A stretch of DNA of 64,000 bases from Pseudarthrobacter sp. ATCC 49987 (lineage in GTDB: Bacteria; Actinomycetota; Actinomycetes; Actinomycetales; Micrococcaceae), in assembly GCF_009928425.1 (NCBI RefSeq), contig NZ_JAABNS010000001.1:496001-560000 (forward strand). Direction: 5' to 3'. The translations under genes were made by a program, and so were the position numbers. A model generated the notes under the pieces. It saw only the letters and a list, made by a program, of their open reading frames with translations, was not told the origin of the DNA and ran no database searches. Shown piece by piece: positions 48,018-56,801 of the stretch. Numbering within the stretch: position 1 is the stretch's first letter; each line of letters begins with the position of its first letter.

Positions 48018-48740
48018 ATGAGCGTCGAACTGCCGCTGGCTGACGAGATCACTGCCGTTTTTGCCCGGGCCACGAGGCTGCTGCTGACGGAAGAAACGGT
48101 GGGCCACGCCCTCCGGCTGATTACGGACGCCGCGACTGCCGCGATTCCCGGCGCTATCGGTGCCGGAGTGAGCCTGATCAACGGTTCGGGCCGGCGGCAG
48201 ACGACCGCAGCGTCCGACGCCGTCGTGGCCGAAGCTGACGCACTCCAGTACGAGCTGGGGGAAGGCCCGTGCATCACGGCCTGGGCGAGCGGGGAAACGG
48301 TCCTGGTCGAGGATCTGCCCTCCGACCGGCGATGGTCCCGGTGGGCTCCCGCCGCCGCAGCGCTGGGGATTTCGTCCTCGGTGAGCTGCCCTCTGTTGTC
48401 CGGCGGTCTTGCTTTGGGGGCCGTCAAGGTCTACTCGGACGGTGGTCACTTCGCAGGCAACGGCACGGTCCGATTGGCTGAACTTTTTGCCGAACAAGCG
48501 ACGCTTTTTGTCATCCACACGCACGCCCGGGAGGCTGCCCGGACGCTGAGCGACCGCTTGCAGGAATCCCTTGCGCAGAGGGACACAATCAGCATGGCCA
48601 AGGGCCTGCTGATGGCCCGGAACGGAACCAACGATGAAGTGGCCCTCCGGGATTTGATGATGCTGTCGCGGCAGGCGGGGAAGCCCCTGGCCCTGGTCGC
48701 GGCAGAACTGCTGGCTGCGGCCAGTCCCTTCGAAAACTGA
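48018..48740 (+). CDS. GAF-ANTAR antiterminator
   Basis: 240 residues. GAF: LLTEETVGHALRLITDAATA, YELGEGPCITAWASGETVLV, LGISSSVSCPLLSGGLALGA. ANTAR: LQESLAQRDTISMAKGLLMA then NEVALRDLMMLSRQAGKPLA-like sequence. ATG at 48018 follows GAGGTGAAG. Divergent from the tandem GAF-ANTAR gene with a shared 240-bp control region. Sensed signal unknown. Confidence 0.87.
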   Translation: MSVELPLADEITAVFARATRLLLTEETVGHALRLITDAATAAIPGAIGAGVSLINGSGRRQTTAASDAVVAEADALQYELGEGPCITAWASGETVLVEDLPSDRRWSRWAPAAAALGISSSVSCPLLSGGLALGAVKVYSDGGHFAGNGTVRLAELFAEQATLFVIHTHAREAARTLSDRLQESLAQRDTISMAKGLLMARNGTNDEVALRDLMMLSRQAGKPLALVAAELLAAASPFEN

Positions 48741-48755
48741 ACGCAGGACGACGGC

Positions 48756-49028
48756 GTGGCCTTGGGTGACGAGGAGAGCGAGCAGCGGCGGCGATTCGCC
48801 GAATCGTTGCGCCATGCCGACGTCAGTACTGAGGAGCTGTGGTTGCGGTACTTCACGCTCGGTGGCCACGCCGGACAGTTCGAGATCGAGGCCTACATCC
48901 ACGGCGCGATGGCACTGCCCGCACTCCAGCGCGACATCCTCGCGCACGCCCTGAACGAACGACTGGATGAGCTGTACTCCGGGGCGCCGCGGGCGCCGTA
49001 CAGCGTAGACGGCCGCGATGACGACTGA
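48756..49028 (+). CDS. Hypothetical protein (90 aa) following GAF-ANTAR
   Basis: Not recognised by name, but helical and host-like (RRFAESLRHADVSTEELWLR, AYIHGAMALPALQRDILAHA). GTG at 48756, 15 bp after the GAF-ANTAR stop, so cotranscribed. Similar small partners often follow ANTAR genes in Arthrobacter-like genomes; that statement is from general familiarity only. Confidence 0.6.
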   Translation: MALGDEESEQRRRFAESLRHADVSTEELWLRYFTLGGHAGQFEIEAYIHGAMALPALQRDILAHALNERLDELYSGAPRAPYSVDGRDDD

Positions 49029-49119
49029 CCTTGGCCTTGCTAGAGTCAGCAACACGGACAGTGATCCCGGGCCGGGCCGGGTCCGCCGCTGACTAACGGG
49101 CCACAGGAAGGTGGGCGGC

Positions 49120-49848
49120 ATGTTCGCGTTCTTCACCGAAACCAGCCTGGTGGAAGCCGGGCTGCTGCTCGCGACGTTTGTGCTGTGTTCGCTGATCGGC
49201 ATCGAGCGGCAGGTCCGGCAGAAGAGCGCAGGCTACCGGACCCACGTGCTGGTGGGGCTTGGCTCGTGCGCCTTCACCCTGGTCTCCGCGTATGGCTTCG
49301 CGTTAGTGACGGAGCCCGGAGCTGTCGTGGACCCTTCCCGCATCGCGGCCCAGATCGTAAGCGGGATCGGCTTCCTGGGCGCCGGCGTCATCTTCAAGGG
49401 CCGTGACGTGGTCCGCGGCCTCACCACGGCCGCCACCATCTGGGTATCGGCAGCAGTGGGCATGGCCTGCGGAGCCGGCATGGTCTCCCTGGGGGTGGTG
49501 CTGACGATCTTCCACCTCATCACACTGTTCGTGATTGCCCCCGCGGTCCGCAGGATCCCCTCTGTGGACCGGAACCGGGTGATGCACATCGATTATGCCG
49601 ATGGCCAAGGGGTGTTGCGGCAGATCCTTGAAGTCGCCACCACCATGGGGTTCAGCTCGTCGATCCTGCGCACCCGGCGGACCGGGGATGAGCAGAAGCC
49701 GATGGTCTCGATGGAGGTGCGGTTCTTCGGGCGCCATCCGCTGCGCAACCTCGTCCTGCCCCTGATGGACCTGCACGGCGTGGCAAGTGTGATCGTGCGG
49801 GGTGCCGACTCCAGTGAGGATGACGACGACGATGACGATGAAGCCTGA
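49120..49848 (+). CDS. MgtC/SapB family membrane protein
   Basis: 242 residues. Four to five hydrophobic helices with the family signature LIGIERQVRQKSAGYRTHVL, GSCAFTLVSAYGF, GIGFLGAGVIFKGRDVVRGL and TTAATIWVSAAVGMACGAGM. The C-terminal soluble part ends in a poly-Asp tail (SSEDDDDDDDEA). MgtC proteins affect magnesium homeostasis and acid tolerance. ATG at 49120 follows AGGAAGG. Confidence 0.9.
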   Translation: MFAFFTETSLVEAGLLLATFVLCSLIGIERQVRQKSAGYRTHVLVGLGSCAFTLVSAYGFALVTEPGAVVDPSRIAAQIVSGIGFLGAGVIFKGRDVVRGLTTAATIWVSAAVGMACGAGMVSLGVVLTIFHLITLFVIAPAVRRIPSVDRNRVMHIDYADGQGVLRQILEVATTMGFSSSILRTRRTGDEQKPMVSMEVRFFGRHPLRNLVLPLMDLHGVASVIVRGADSSEDDDDDDDEA

Positions 49849-49958
49849 GCTGCTGCCTCGATCATCACCCCGGGGCACGGGAACAAGACCGCCCGCACCG
49901 TGGCTGTGCGGCAGGGCCGGGCGGTGTTGACGGTGGTGCGGGGTGCAAGGATGGGGGC

Positions 49959-50048
49959 ATGCGCTTCTTTGACGATCTTCCGGCGCCGCTGTGCCAGCCC
50001 AAGCAGCCGTGCCAGCCCAACTTTGTGCTGCCCCCGTGCGGGGAGTGA
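49959..50048 (+). pseudogene. Short ORF, likely N-terminal remnant
   Basis: ATG at 49959 to TGA at 50046-50048: RFFDDLPAPLCQPKQPCQPN then FVLPPCGE. The start (RFFDDLPxP, Pro-rich) resembles the N-terminus of longer actinobacterial hypothetical proteins, but here a stop follows after 29 residues and an acetyltransferase gene begins. A truncated gene or a short real peptide. Confidence 0.3.
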
Positions 50049-50056
50049 GGCTACGG

Positions 50057-50599
50057 ATGCCCGGCAACAGTACGACCCTGGCCGGCAGCATTCGGATCCG
50101 GGTGTTGCGGGCCTCCGACGTGGAAGCTATGTGCGCCGCCTACCTGCGGAACCGTGAACACCTGGCGCCCTGGGAGCCGCTGCGGGCAGAGGAGTTCTTC
50201 ACTGTCGACGGTCAAATGATGAGCGTCCAGTCCAAGCTGGCCCTGTTTATTGCGGGGTCGGATGTTCCGTGGGTCCTGACGGATGGTGAAGCGATTGTGG
50301 GGCTGATGACCCTCAGCGGCATCGTCCGCGGGCCGTTCCTCAGCGCCCATCTGGGGTACTGGGTGGACAAGGACTACAACGGACGCGGGATCGGCTCGGC
50401 GGCCGTGGCTTTTGCAGTGGACGCTGCGCGGGAGGAGCTGGGCCTGCACCGGCTGCAGGCCGCCACGCTCCAATACAATGCAGCCTCCCAGAAGATCCTG
50501 CAGCGCTCGGGGTTCACGGCGATCGGTGTGGCCCCGGCCTACCTCAACATCGCCGGAGCCTGGCAGGACCACATTCTCTTCCAGCGCATTTTGTATTGA
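50057..50599 (+). CDS. RimJ/RimL-type GNAT acetyltransferase
   Basis: 180 residues. Acetyl-CoA-binding pattern LGYWVDKDYNGRGIGSAAVA and family motif LGLHRLQAATLQYNAASQKI, then LQRSGFTAIGVAPAYLNIAG and WQDHILFQRI. These enzymes acetylate N-termini of ribosomal or other proteins. ATG at 50057 lies eight bases after the stop of the short ORF. Confidence 0.88.
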   Translation: MPGNSTTLAGSIRIRVLRASDVEAMCAAYLRNREHLAPWEPLRAEEFFTVDGQMMSVQSKLALFIAGSDVPWVLTDGEAIVGLMTLSGIVRGPFLSAHLGYWVDKDYNGRGIGSAAVAFAVDAAREELGLHRLQAATLQYNAASQKILQRSGFTAIGVAPAYLNIAGAWQDHILFQRILY

Positions 50600-51584
50600 G
50601 CCCCGGGGCCTGGCGAAAACCTGTGCCAGGCCGTGCGAGACTCTCCTCGTGACGGATGAATCGCTCGGGGCCCTGCACCATGTGGAACTGTGGGTCCCGC
50701 ACCTGGGCCGCGCCAAGGACGAATGGGGCTGGCTCCTGGCGAGGCTGGGCTACCTCAAGTACCAGGACTGGCCGGACGGGTGCAGCTGGCGGCGGGGCCT
50801 GACGTACATCGTCGTCGAGGAATCCCCGGCCCTGAGCAGCCGAACGCACGACCGCACCGCTCCCGGTCTCAATCACCTGGCCTTCAGGGCGGGGACCCGG
50901 CCCCAGGTCGATGCCCTGGCGGCAGACGCGCTCGCGCACGGCTGGAGTGAACTGTTCCCGGAACAGTACCCGCACGCCGGCGGCCCGGATCACTTCGCCG
51001 CGTACCTGGTGAATTCGGACGGCTTCGAGGCCGAGCTGGTCGCCACGGACTGACGCCTGGCCCGCCGGACCCCGTATAGGGCGCCGGCACACGGCTCGGC
51101 GCACCATCCGCAGGATCCGGACTGGCGTACCGATCAGCTCATGAGCCGCGGTGGCACCGTCAGGGACGAAGCCGTCGCGCCGGTAGAAGGCGAGGGCGCG
51201 GGGGTTCTGTTCCGCAACCCAGAGGTAGGCGCCGCCGCCGGCCACGGCTGAATCGAGCAGCATTTGGCCTGCCCCGGAGCCGTAGTGGCTGGCCAGCACG
51301 TAGATTCCCTGCAGCTCCCAGGGCCGGGGTGCGTCGTCATCGCGTCCGGCCCCGGCGCTCGCCCAGGCGACTATATCCATACCCGCGCAGGCAACCCAGA
51401 CATTCGAGGCGGCAGCGGAGATGTTGGCGCGCCATTTGTCCTCCCGCGGGCCCTGTTGCAGCCCGGCCAAGTCTTCGGCCGGCAGCAGGTGGGCGCAGCA
51501 CTCGCGCCAGGCCTGGATGTGCACCCGGGCAATGCCGGTGGCGTCGTCCAGCACGGCGGCCCTGACAGCCAGGTCTGTTGTCAT
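50544..51584 (-). CDS. GNAT acetyltransferase with unsupported C-terminal readthrough
   Basis: The first 165 residues form a normal GNAT: VRAAVLDDATGIARVHIQAW, LQGIYVLASHYGSGAGQMLL, AYLWVAEQNPRALAFYRRDG and GTPVRILRMVR. Family members stop about here, but this frame stays open for another 180 residues, wholly antisense to the VOC gene and without recognisable fold. The stop may have been lost, or the tail is translated without function. The GNAT part ends near 51080. Substrate unknown. Confidence 0.7.
   Translation of the reverse strand: MTTDLAVRAAVLDDATGIARVHIQAWRECCAHLLPAEDLAGLQQGPREDKWRANISAAASNVWVACAGMDIVAWASAGAGRDDDAPRPWELQGIYVLASHYGSGAGQMLLDSAVAGGGAYLWVAEQNPRALAFYRRDGFVPDGATAAHELIGTPVRILRMVRRAVCRRPIRGPAGQASVRGDQLGLEAVRIHQVRGEVIRAAGVRVLFREQFTPAVRERVCRQGIDLGPGPRPEGQVIETGSGAVVRSAAQGRGFLDDDVRQAPPPAAPVRPVLVLEVAQPRQEPAPFVLGAAQVRDPQFHMVQGPERFIRHEESLARPGTGFRQAPGLNTKCAGRECGPARLRRC
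50649..51053 (+). CDS. VOC/glyoxalase-like protein
   Basis: 134 residues with the vicinal-oxygen-chelate fold pattern: ALHHVELWVPHLGRAKDEWG, SWRRGLTYIVVEESP, GLNHLAFRAGTRPQVDALAA and DHFAAYLVNSDGFEAELVAT. Metal-site His and Glu positions are present. GTG at 50649. Function beyond the fold unknown. Confidence 0.8.
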   Translation: MTDESLGALHHVELWVPHLGRAKDEWGWLLARLGYLKYQDWPDGCSWRRGLTYIVVEESPALSSRTHDRTAPGLNHLAFRAGTRPQVDALAADALAHGWSELFPEQYPHAGGPDHFAAYLVNSDGFEAELVATD

Positions 51585-51663
51585 CCGGCAAGAGTAGTAC
51601 GGGTTGCACCCGCTGATCCGCGGTGCCGGGCCATGAGCCGCGGCCCCGGTTCTTGGCCGTGTT

Positions 51664-51679
51664 GTTACCCGCGGGTAAC
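51664..51679. promoter_or_regulatory. Perfect 16-bp palindrome upstream of thioesterase
   Basis: GTTACCCGCGGGTAAC, ten bases before the thioesterase ATG and overlapping the likely promoter. The length and symmetry suit a TetR-family operator; no TetR gene is adjacent, so the regulator is encoded elsewhere. Confidence 0.65.
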
Positions 51680-51688
51680 ATAATCCCC

Positions 51689-52234
51689 ATGCACCTGCTC
51701 CTCCGCACGCTTGTCCAGCTGTTCACGTCCTCCCGACGCTCCCCGCTGAGCATCTGGGATACCGCGTCATTGCCGTTGAAGGTCCTGCCGACCGACATCG
51801 ACATCGCGATGCATGTCAACAACGGAATGTACTTCTCCCTGATGGACCTGGGCCGGTTCGATCTGATGGCCCGCAGCGGCACCTGGAAGGCCATGCGCCG
51901 CCGGGGATGGAGTCCCGTGGCGGCGGGGGAGACCATCGCCTTCCGCCGTTCGCTGCAGTTGTGGCAGCGGTACACGATCGAAACGAAGATCATTGGCCTC
52001 GACGGGAAGGCCATCTACTTCGAGCAGCGCATGGTGGTGGACGGGGAAATCTACGCCCGCGCCTTCATCGCGACCCGCCTGGTCAGCAAGGGCAAGCCGG
52101 TCAGCCAGGAAGAAATCATCCGGGAGTTCGGTGCGCCTCCGGCGGACCTGGAACTTCCCGCCTGGATCCACGAGTGGCGCGAAACCAACGCCCTTCCGGG
52201 GGCGCGGCGGCCCGCCCCGCACGCCTGGGCCTAA
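51689..52234 (+). CDS. Acyl-CoA thioesterase (hotdog fold)
   Basis: 181 residues of the 4-hydroxybenzoyl-CoA thioesterase-like group: PTDIDIAMHVNNGMYFSLMD then LGRFDLMARSGTWKAMRRRG carries the Asp/His region of the active site, and IIGLDGKAIYFEQRMVVDGE the second strand pair. ATG at 51689. A perfect palindrome lies just upstream, implying tight transcriptional control, perhaps with lipid metabolism. Confidence 0.85.
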   Translation: MHLLLRTLVQLFTSSRRSPLSIWDTASLPLKVLPTDIDIAMHVNNGMYFSLMDLGRFDLMARSGTWKAMRRRGWSPVAAGETIAFRRSLQLWQRYTIETKIIGLDGKAIYFEQRMVVDGEIYARAFIATRLVSKGKPVSQEEIIREFGAPPADLELPAWIHEWRETNALPGARRPAPHAWA

Positions 52235-52246
52235 GCCGGCCTGCGC

Positions 52247-53047
52247 CTAGGTCCCGACGTCGCGCCGGCCCAGTGCCACCGCGCTGAGCCCCACGAGCGC
52301 GGCCGAAATGCCCCACAGCCAGCCCGCGGCCGGCCAGTCCGCCCCGTTGGCCAGCGGGTTGTTGGCGTAGGCCCAGTTGTAGGGGGACAGGTTCAGGAGC
52401 CAGTCGACGTCCCTGCTTTGCCGGCCGACCGCGTTGAACACATAGCCCAGTACGCCGACGCCGGCGCCGGCGGCCAGCCCGTAAGTCTTCCGCCCCGTCA
52501 CCGCGCCGGCGAACAGCGCCGTGCTGCCGGTGAGCATGCTCAGCCCGGCGAACAGCACTGAGGCGCCAAAAAGGTTCTCCGGCTGGATGTTCAACTCCGC
52601 GGAATCATTCAGCAGCCGGATGAGGGCGAACACGAGGGCCGCGAGAAGCAGCACGCGCAGCAAGATGGCCAGCGCCCGCTCCAGGACCACCTGCGTGCGG
52701 GTCACGCCGTGGGCCAGGGTGAGTTCGAGCTGGCCGGATTCCTCGTCCCCGCCGACTGCCGCCGCGCCCCACGCCACCGAGGCGATGGTCATCAGCAGGA
52801 AGCCGATCAGCCCGAACATCGTGGCCTGGGTGTAGCCGGGGCCGGTGGTCACCAGGTCGTAGTTGAGCGCCTTGATGATCTCCGGCGGGAAGGCCTGCAC
52901 CATGCGCTGCATCTCCGGGCTTGCGCCGATCGAGGGGTAGAGCGGCAGGTAGAGGAAGATCGTGACGGCGAGCCCCGCCGCCCACCCGAGCGTGGAGCGC
53001 CAGGGGTCCACGAACGCCCGCGTGAACAGCGGCAGCGGCTTCCTCAT
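52247..53047 (-). CDS. ABC exporter permease
   Basis: 266 residues with six hydrophobic helices (LGWAAGLAVTIFLYLPLYPS, TMFGLIGFLLMTIASVAWGA, VLLLAALVFALIRLLN, VLFAGLSMLTGSTALFAGAV, AAGAGVGVLGYVFNAVG, ISAALVGLSAVALG). ABC-2-like, half of the usual 12-helix polyketide/antibiotic exporters. Start overlaps the ATPase gene stop by ATGA, so it is the partner of that protein. Confidence 0.85.
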   Translation of the reverse strand: MRKPLPLFTRAFVDPWRSTLGWAAGLAVTIFLYLPLYPSIGASPEMQRMVQAFPPEIIKALNYDLVTTGPGYTQATMFGLIGFLLMTIASVAWGAAAVGGDEESGQLELTLAHGVTRTQVVLERALAILLRVLLLAALVFALIRLLNDSAELNIQPENLFGASVLFAGLSMLTGSTALFAGAVTGRKTYGLAAGAGVGVLGYVFNAVGRQSRDVDWLLNLSPYNWAYANNPLANGADWPAAGWLWGISAALVGLSAVALGRRDVGT

Positions 53048-54051
53048 CGGCCGCGCCCCTTTCGTCGGCGGCGGCCATTGCCGGTGGCGTCGGCTCCGCC
53101 GGTGCCGCTGCCGTTCCCGCGGATCGTTCCATACAGCTCCAATACCGATTCCTCGAGATCCGGTTCCTCCAGCACCAGCTCGGTCAGCCTGAGGGAAGCC
53201 AGAACGTGGAGCAGCGGCTGGATGGCGCCGCCCAGGGTCGCGGACAGTTCGACGCCGTCGCCCGACGGCAGCACCTCGAGGTGCCCGATCCCGGGCACCC
53301 GTGCCAGCAGCGCGCCGGCGTCGGCCGCCGAAATCCCTGCGGCGGTCAGCCGCACGTGCCGCACCGCGCCTTCCCGCAGGCTGTCCACGGTGGCGACAGT
53401 GATGATCCGGCCGTCGCGGAGGATCGCCACTTCGTCGGCGGCCTGCTGGACCTCGCTGAGCATATGGGAGCTGAGGAAGATGGTCTGCCCGTTGCCCTGC
53501 GCCTCGCGGACCATGGCAAGGAATTCCTGCTGGACCAGGGGGTCCAGTCCGCTCGTCGGTTCATCCAGCACCAGCAATTCCGGATCATGCATGAAGGCCT
53601 GCACGAGCCCCAGCTTCTGCTTGTTGCCCTTGGAGAGCTTGCGGGTGTGGCGGTCCAGGTCCAGGCCCAGCCGCTCGGCAAGGGTATCGATCCTGCCGGG
53701 TCTGACAGGGCCGCTGATGTCCGCGTAGTGCGAGAGCAGCTTGCGGCCGGTGATCCGTCCCTCCAGGAACAGTTCGCCGGGCAGATAGCCGATCCGGCGG
53801 CGGAGCGCCGGGCCTGCGGTCCGAGGGTTCCCGCCGAGCACTCGCGACGTTCCTGCGGTGGGACGGATGATGTCCAGCAGGCACCTCATGACGGTCGTCT
53901 TGCCCGCACCGTTGGGGCCGATCACGCCAAAGACGGAGCCCTTCCCGATCTCGAAGCTGATGCCGTGCAGCACTTCACGGCGGCCGAATTTCTTGGTCAG
54001 GGAGTCGACAACAATGGCCTGGCTCGCGGTGTTTCCCGGGTCGTGGGGCAT
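53044..54051 (-). CDS. ABC exporter ATP-binding protein
   Basis: 335 residues. Walker A GPNGAGKTTVMRC, Q-loop RRRIGYLPGELF, signature LSKGNKQKLGLVQAF (a variant of LSGGQ), Walker B LLVLDEPTSGLDP and switch His in FLSSHMLSEV. The C-terminal 100 residues are the accessory domain of drug-export ATPases, ending in an Arg-rich tail. Forms a two-gene exporter with the permease; substrate unknown. Confidence 0.92.
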   Translation of the reverse strand: MPHDPGNTASQAIVVDSLTKKFGRREVLHGISFEIGKGSVFGVIGPNGAGKTTVMRCLLDIIRPTAGTSRVLGGNPRTAGPALRRRIGYLPGELFLEGRITGRKLLSHYADISGPVRPGRIDTLAERLGLDLDRHTRKLSKGNKQKLGLVQAFMHDPELLVLDEPTSGLDPLVQQEFLAMVREAQGNGQTIFLSSHMLSEVQQAADEVAILRDGRIITVATVDSLREGAVRHVRLTAAGISAADAGALLARVPGIGHLEVLPSGDGVELSATLGGAIQPLLHVLASLRLTELVLEEPDLEESVLELYGTIRGNGSGTGGADATGNGRRRRKGRGR

Positions 54052-54198
54052 GGCGCCGATGGTAGGCCGCGGCCGCCATGCGGGCTAGGGTCCAAGGACC
54101 CCGCGCCGGATGGCCGGGCGCGGGGGAGGGTCGTCATATGCATGTGCCAACAGCGAAATGCGGGGGACAAGGCGCCGCTGCTCGCGTACCGTTGACCC

Positions 54199-54612
54199 AT
54201 GGCTACCGTAGACATTACAGGTGAACAGTTCGCATCTACTGTCGAGGACAATGACATTGTCCTCGTCGATTTCTGGGCCGAATGGTGTGGCCCGTGCAAG
54301 CAGTTCGGCCCCACATACGCCGCAGTTTCCGAGAAACACCAGGACGTCGTTTTCACCAAGGTGGATACCGAGGCCGAGCAGCAGCTCGCCGCCGAGGCCG
54401 GCATTACGTCCATCCCGACGTTGATGGCGTTCCGCGAAAAGGTGCTGGTGTTCTCCCAGCCCGGCGCCCTGAACGCCCAGCAGCTGGAACAGGTCGTTGA
54501 CGCCGTCAAGGCCCTCGACATGGAAGAAGTCCACGCGCACGTGGCCCGGTCCCAGGCCGAGGCTGCCGCGGCGGTCAGCAAGCAGGACGGCAGCCAGATC
54601 CCGGAGGCCTAG
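54199..54612 (+). CDS. trxA: Thioredoxin
   Basis: 137 residues. Active site FWAEWCGPCKQFGP and the cis-Pro segment AGITSIPTLMAF. A C-terminal extension of about 30 residues (EVHAHVARSQAEAAAAVSKQ) beyond the classical 105 is helical. Cytoplasmic disulfide reductase. ATG at 54199. Monocistronic, ended by a strong hairpin. Confidence 0.93.
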   Translation: MATVDITGEQFASTVEDNDIVLVDFWAEWCGPCKQFGPTYAAVSEKHQDVVFTKVDTEAEQQLAAEAGITSIPTLMAFREKVLVFSQPGALNAQQLEQVVDAVKALDMEEVHAHVARSQAEAAAAVSKQDGSQIPEA

Positions 54613-54637
54613 TCGCCCCACAGCAACCCGACAAACA

Positions 54638-54695
54638 ACAACGCGGGGTAACGTCGCGCCCATTGACTTATGGGCGCGACGTGACCCCGCGTTGT
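54638..54695. terminator. Bidirectional terminator between trxA and the monooxygenase gene
   Basis: 26-bp stem with one mismatch (54638-54663 and 54670-54695), loop TGACTT. Serves both converging genes. Confidence 0.88.
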
Positions 54696-54719
54696 CTTTG
54701 TGACTTTGTCCGGGAGGGC

Positions 54720-54998
54720 CTAGAGTGTCACGAGTTTGACCGGCTCGGCCAGCAGAGCGCTGAGTGACTCGTTGAGGTCCTGGACCGCGGTGCCTTTCGA
54801 GTGCTTGTCCAGGTCCTCCTGCGAGGCCCACTGTTCGGTCAGCACCAGCCGGTCCTCGGTGGCCTCGGTCAGCTCGTACCGGATGCAGCCGGGTTCGGTG
54901 ACCACCTCGTCGATCGCGATCTCCAGCGCGAGCTTCACACGGAAGAACTCGCCGTCGTTGGGAATGAAGATGGCCTGAAGGTCAATGGGTGCGCTCAT
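54720..54998 (-). CDS. Antibiotic-biosynthesis-monooxygenase (ABM) fold protein
   Basis: 92 residues, the size of YgiN-type quinol monooxygenases: LQAIFIPNDGEFFRVKLALE, TEPGCIRYELTEATEDRLVL and TEQWASQEDLDKHSKGTAVQ. ATG at 54998 gives the family start. Actual substrate unknown. Confidence 0.85.
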   Translation of the reverse strand: MSAPIDLQAIFIPNDGEFFRVKLALEIAIDEVVTEPGCIRYELTEATEDRLVLTEQWASQEDLDKHSKGTAVQDLNESLSALLAEPVKLVTL

Positions 54999-55099
54999 GG
55001 TTTTCACAATACCGGGCCGCGGCTTCTTGTCCCGAAGATTTCGTAGGACATCCAAGCTTTACTCTTCTTTTGCCGGCCGAGTGTTGGTAGCGTCACATC

Positions 55100-56776
55100 A
55101 TGCTTGCATACACAGCTGGGGACACTGACGTCCCGCTGCTCGAGGAAACCATCGGCGAGAATTTCGAACGGATCGTGGCCAGGTTCCCCTTCCAGGACGC
55201 CCTGATCGAGGCCGCGGCCGTGCCCGGGGAAGAGGCCCGGCGCTGGAGCTACACCAAACTGAACGACGACGTCGACCGCGTGGCCCGCGCGCTGCTGGCC
55301 CTGGGCGTAGCCAAGGGCGACCGGATCGGCATCTGGAGCCCGAACTGCGCCGAGTGGACCATCCTGCAGTACGCGACGGCCAAGACAGGGGCGATCCTGG
55401 TCAATGTCAATCCCGCCTACCGCAGCCACGAGCTGGAGTTCGTGGTCAAGCAGAACGGCATGCGGATGCTGGTCGCGGCGCCGTCGGACCGCAACAGCGA
55501 CTACACCGGCATGGCCCGGCAGGCGCTGGCTGAATGCCCGGAGCTGCGCGAACTCGTTTTCCTTCCCGACGCCGGCCTGCCGGCCCTGACGGCGGGGGTC
55601 CCCGAATCGGAGGCGGAGCGGACGTTCGCGGAGCTGCTCAAGCGGGCCGACGACGTCGCCCATGCCGACCTCAAGGCACGGATGGCCGGACTGGACCCGC
55701 ACGACGCGATCAACCTGCAGTACACCTCCGGTACGACCGGCTTCCCCAAAGGTGCCACGCTCTCGCACTACAACATCCTGAACAACGGCCACTCGATCGG
55801 CGAGCTGCTGGAGTACACCGAGCACGACCGGGTGGTGCTGCCGGTGCCTTTCTATCACTGCTTCGGCATGGTGATCGGGAACCTGGCCGCCCTGAGCCAC
55901 GGCTGCGCCACCATCATTCCGGGCCGGGGGTTCACCCCCGCCGCGGCGCTGGAAGCGGTCCAGGACTTCGGCGGCACGTCACTGTACGGGGTGCCGACGA
56001 TGTTCATCGCCGAGCTCGCCCTGCCGGACTTCGCGTCCTACGACCTCTCGACCCTGCGCACCGGGGTGATGGCCGGCTCGCTGTGCCCCATCGAGGTGAT
56101 GAACCGCGTCATCTCCGAGATGAACATGTCCGACGTGGCCATCTGCTACGGGATGACGGAGACCTCGCCGGTGTCCACCATGACCCGCAGCGTGGACACC
56201 ATGGCCCAGCGCACGGAGAGCGTAGGCCGGACCATGCCGCAGCTGGAGAGCCAGATCGTGGATCCGATGACCGGGGCGGTGCTGCAGCGCGGCGAGATCG
56301 GCGAACTGTGCACCCGCGGGTACTCCGTGATGAAGGGCTACTGGAACCAGCCGGACAAGACCGCCGAGGCGATCGATGCCGGGGGCTGGATGCACACCGG
56401 GGACCTCGCCCGGATGGACGAGGACGGCTACATCGTGATCGAAGGCCGGATCAAGGACCTGGTGATCCGCGGCGGCGAGAACGTCTACCCGCGCGAGATC
56501 GAGGAGTTCCTCTACACCCATCCGGACATCCAGGACGTGCAGGTGATCGGCGTGCCGGATGCCAAGTACGGTGAGGAACTGATGGCATGCGTCATCCTCA
56601 AGGCCGGCGCCGCGATGCTGGACGCCGCCAGCCTGGCCGAGTATTGCCGCGGGAAGCTGGCGCACTACAAGATCCCGCGCTACGTCGACGTGCGCGAGAG
56701 CTTTCCGATGACCGTCTCCGGCAAGATCCGCAAGGTGGACATGCGGCAGGAAGCTGTATCCCGGCTGGGACTCTGA
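55100..56776 (+). CDS. Fatty-acyl-CoA ligase (AMP-binding)
   Basis: 558 residues of the FadD/acyl-CoA synthetase class. AMP-binding P-loop LQYTSGTTGFPKGATLSHYN, A5 motif CYGMTETSPVST, hinge GWMHTGDLARMDEDGYIVIE and GRIKDLVIRGGENVYPREIE, and the C-terminal lysine in SGKIRKVDM. Activates a fatty or related acid with ATP and CoA. Chain length cannot be read. ATG at 55100. Confidence 0.92.
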   Translation: MLAYTAGDTDVPLLEETIGENFERIVARFPFQDALIEAAAVPGEEARRWSYTKLNDDVDRVARALLALGVAKGDRIGIWSPNCAEWTILQYATAKTGAILVNVNPAYRSHELEFVVKQNGMRMLVAAPSDRNSDYTGMARQALAECPELRELVFLPDAGLPALTAGVPESEAERTFAELLKRADDVAHADLKARMAGLDPHDAINLQYTSGTTGFPKGATLSHYNILNNGHSIGELLEYTEHDRVVLPVPFYHCFGMVIGNLAALSHGCATIIPGRGFTPAAALEAVQDFGGTSLYGVPTMFIAELALPDFASYDLSTLRTGVMAGSLCPIEVMNRVISEMNMSDVAICYGMTETSPVSTMTRSVDTMAQRTESVGRTMPQLESQIVDPMTGAVLQRGEIGELCTRGYSVMKGYWNQPDKTAEAIDAGGWMHTGDLARMDEDGYIVIEGRIKDLVIRGGENVYPREIEEFLYTHPDIQDVQVIGVPDAKYGEELMACVILKAGAAMLDAASLAEYCRGKLAHYKIPRYVDVRESFPMTVSGKIRKVDMRQEAVSRLGL

Positions 56777-56801
56777 CAGCGCGTTGTATTTTAGTGGGGC
56801 G

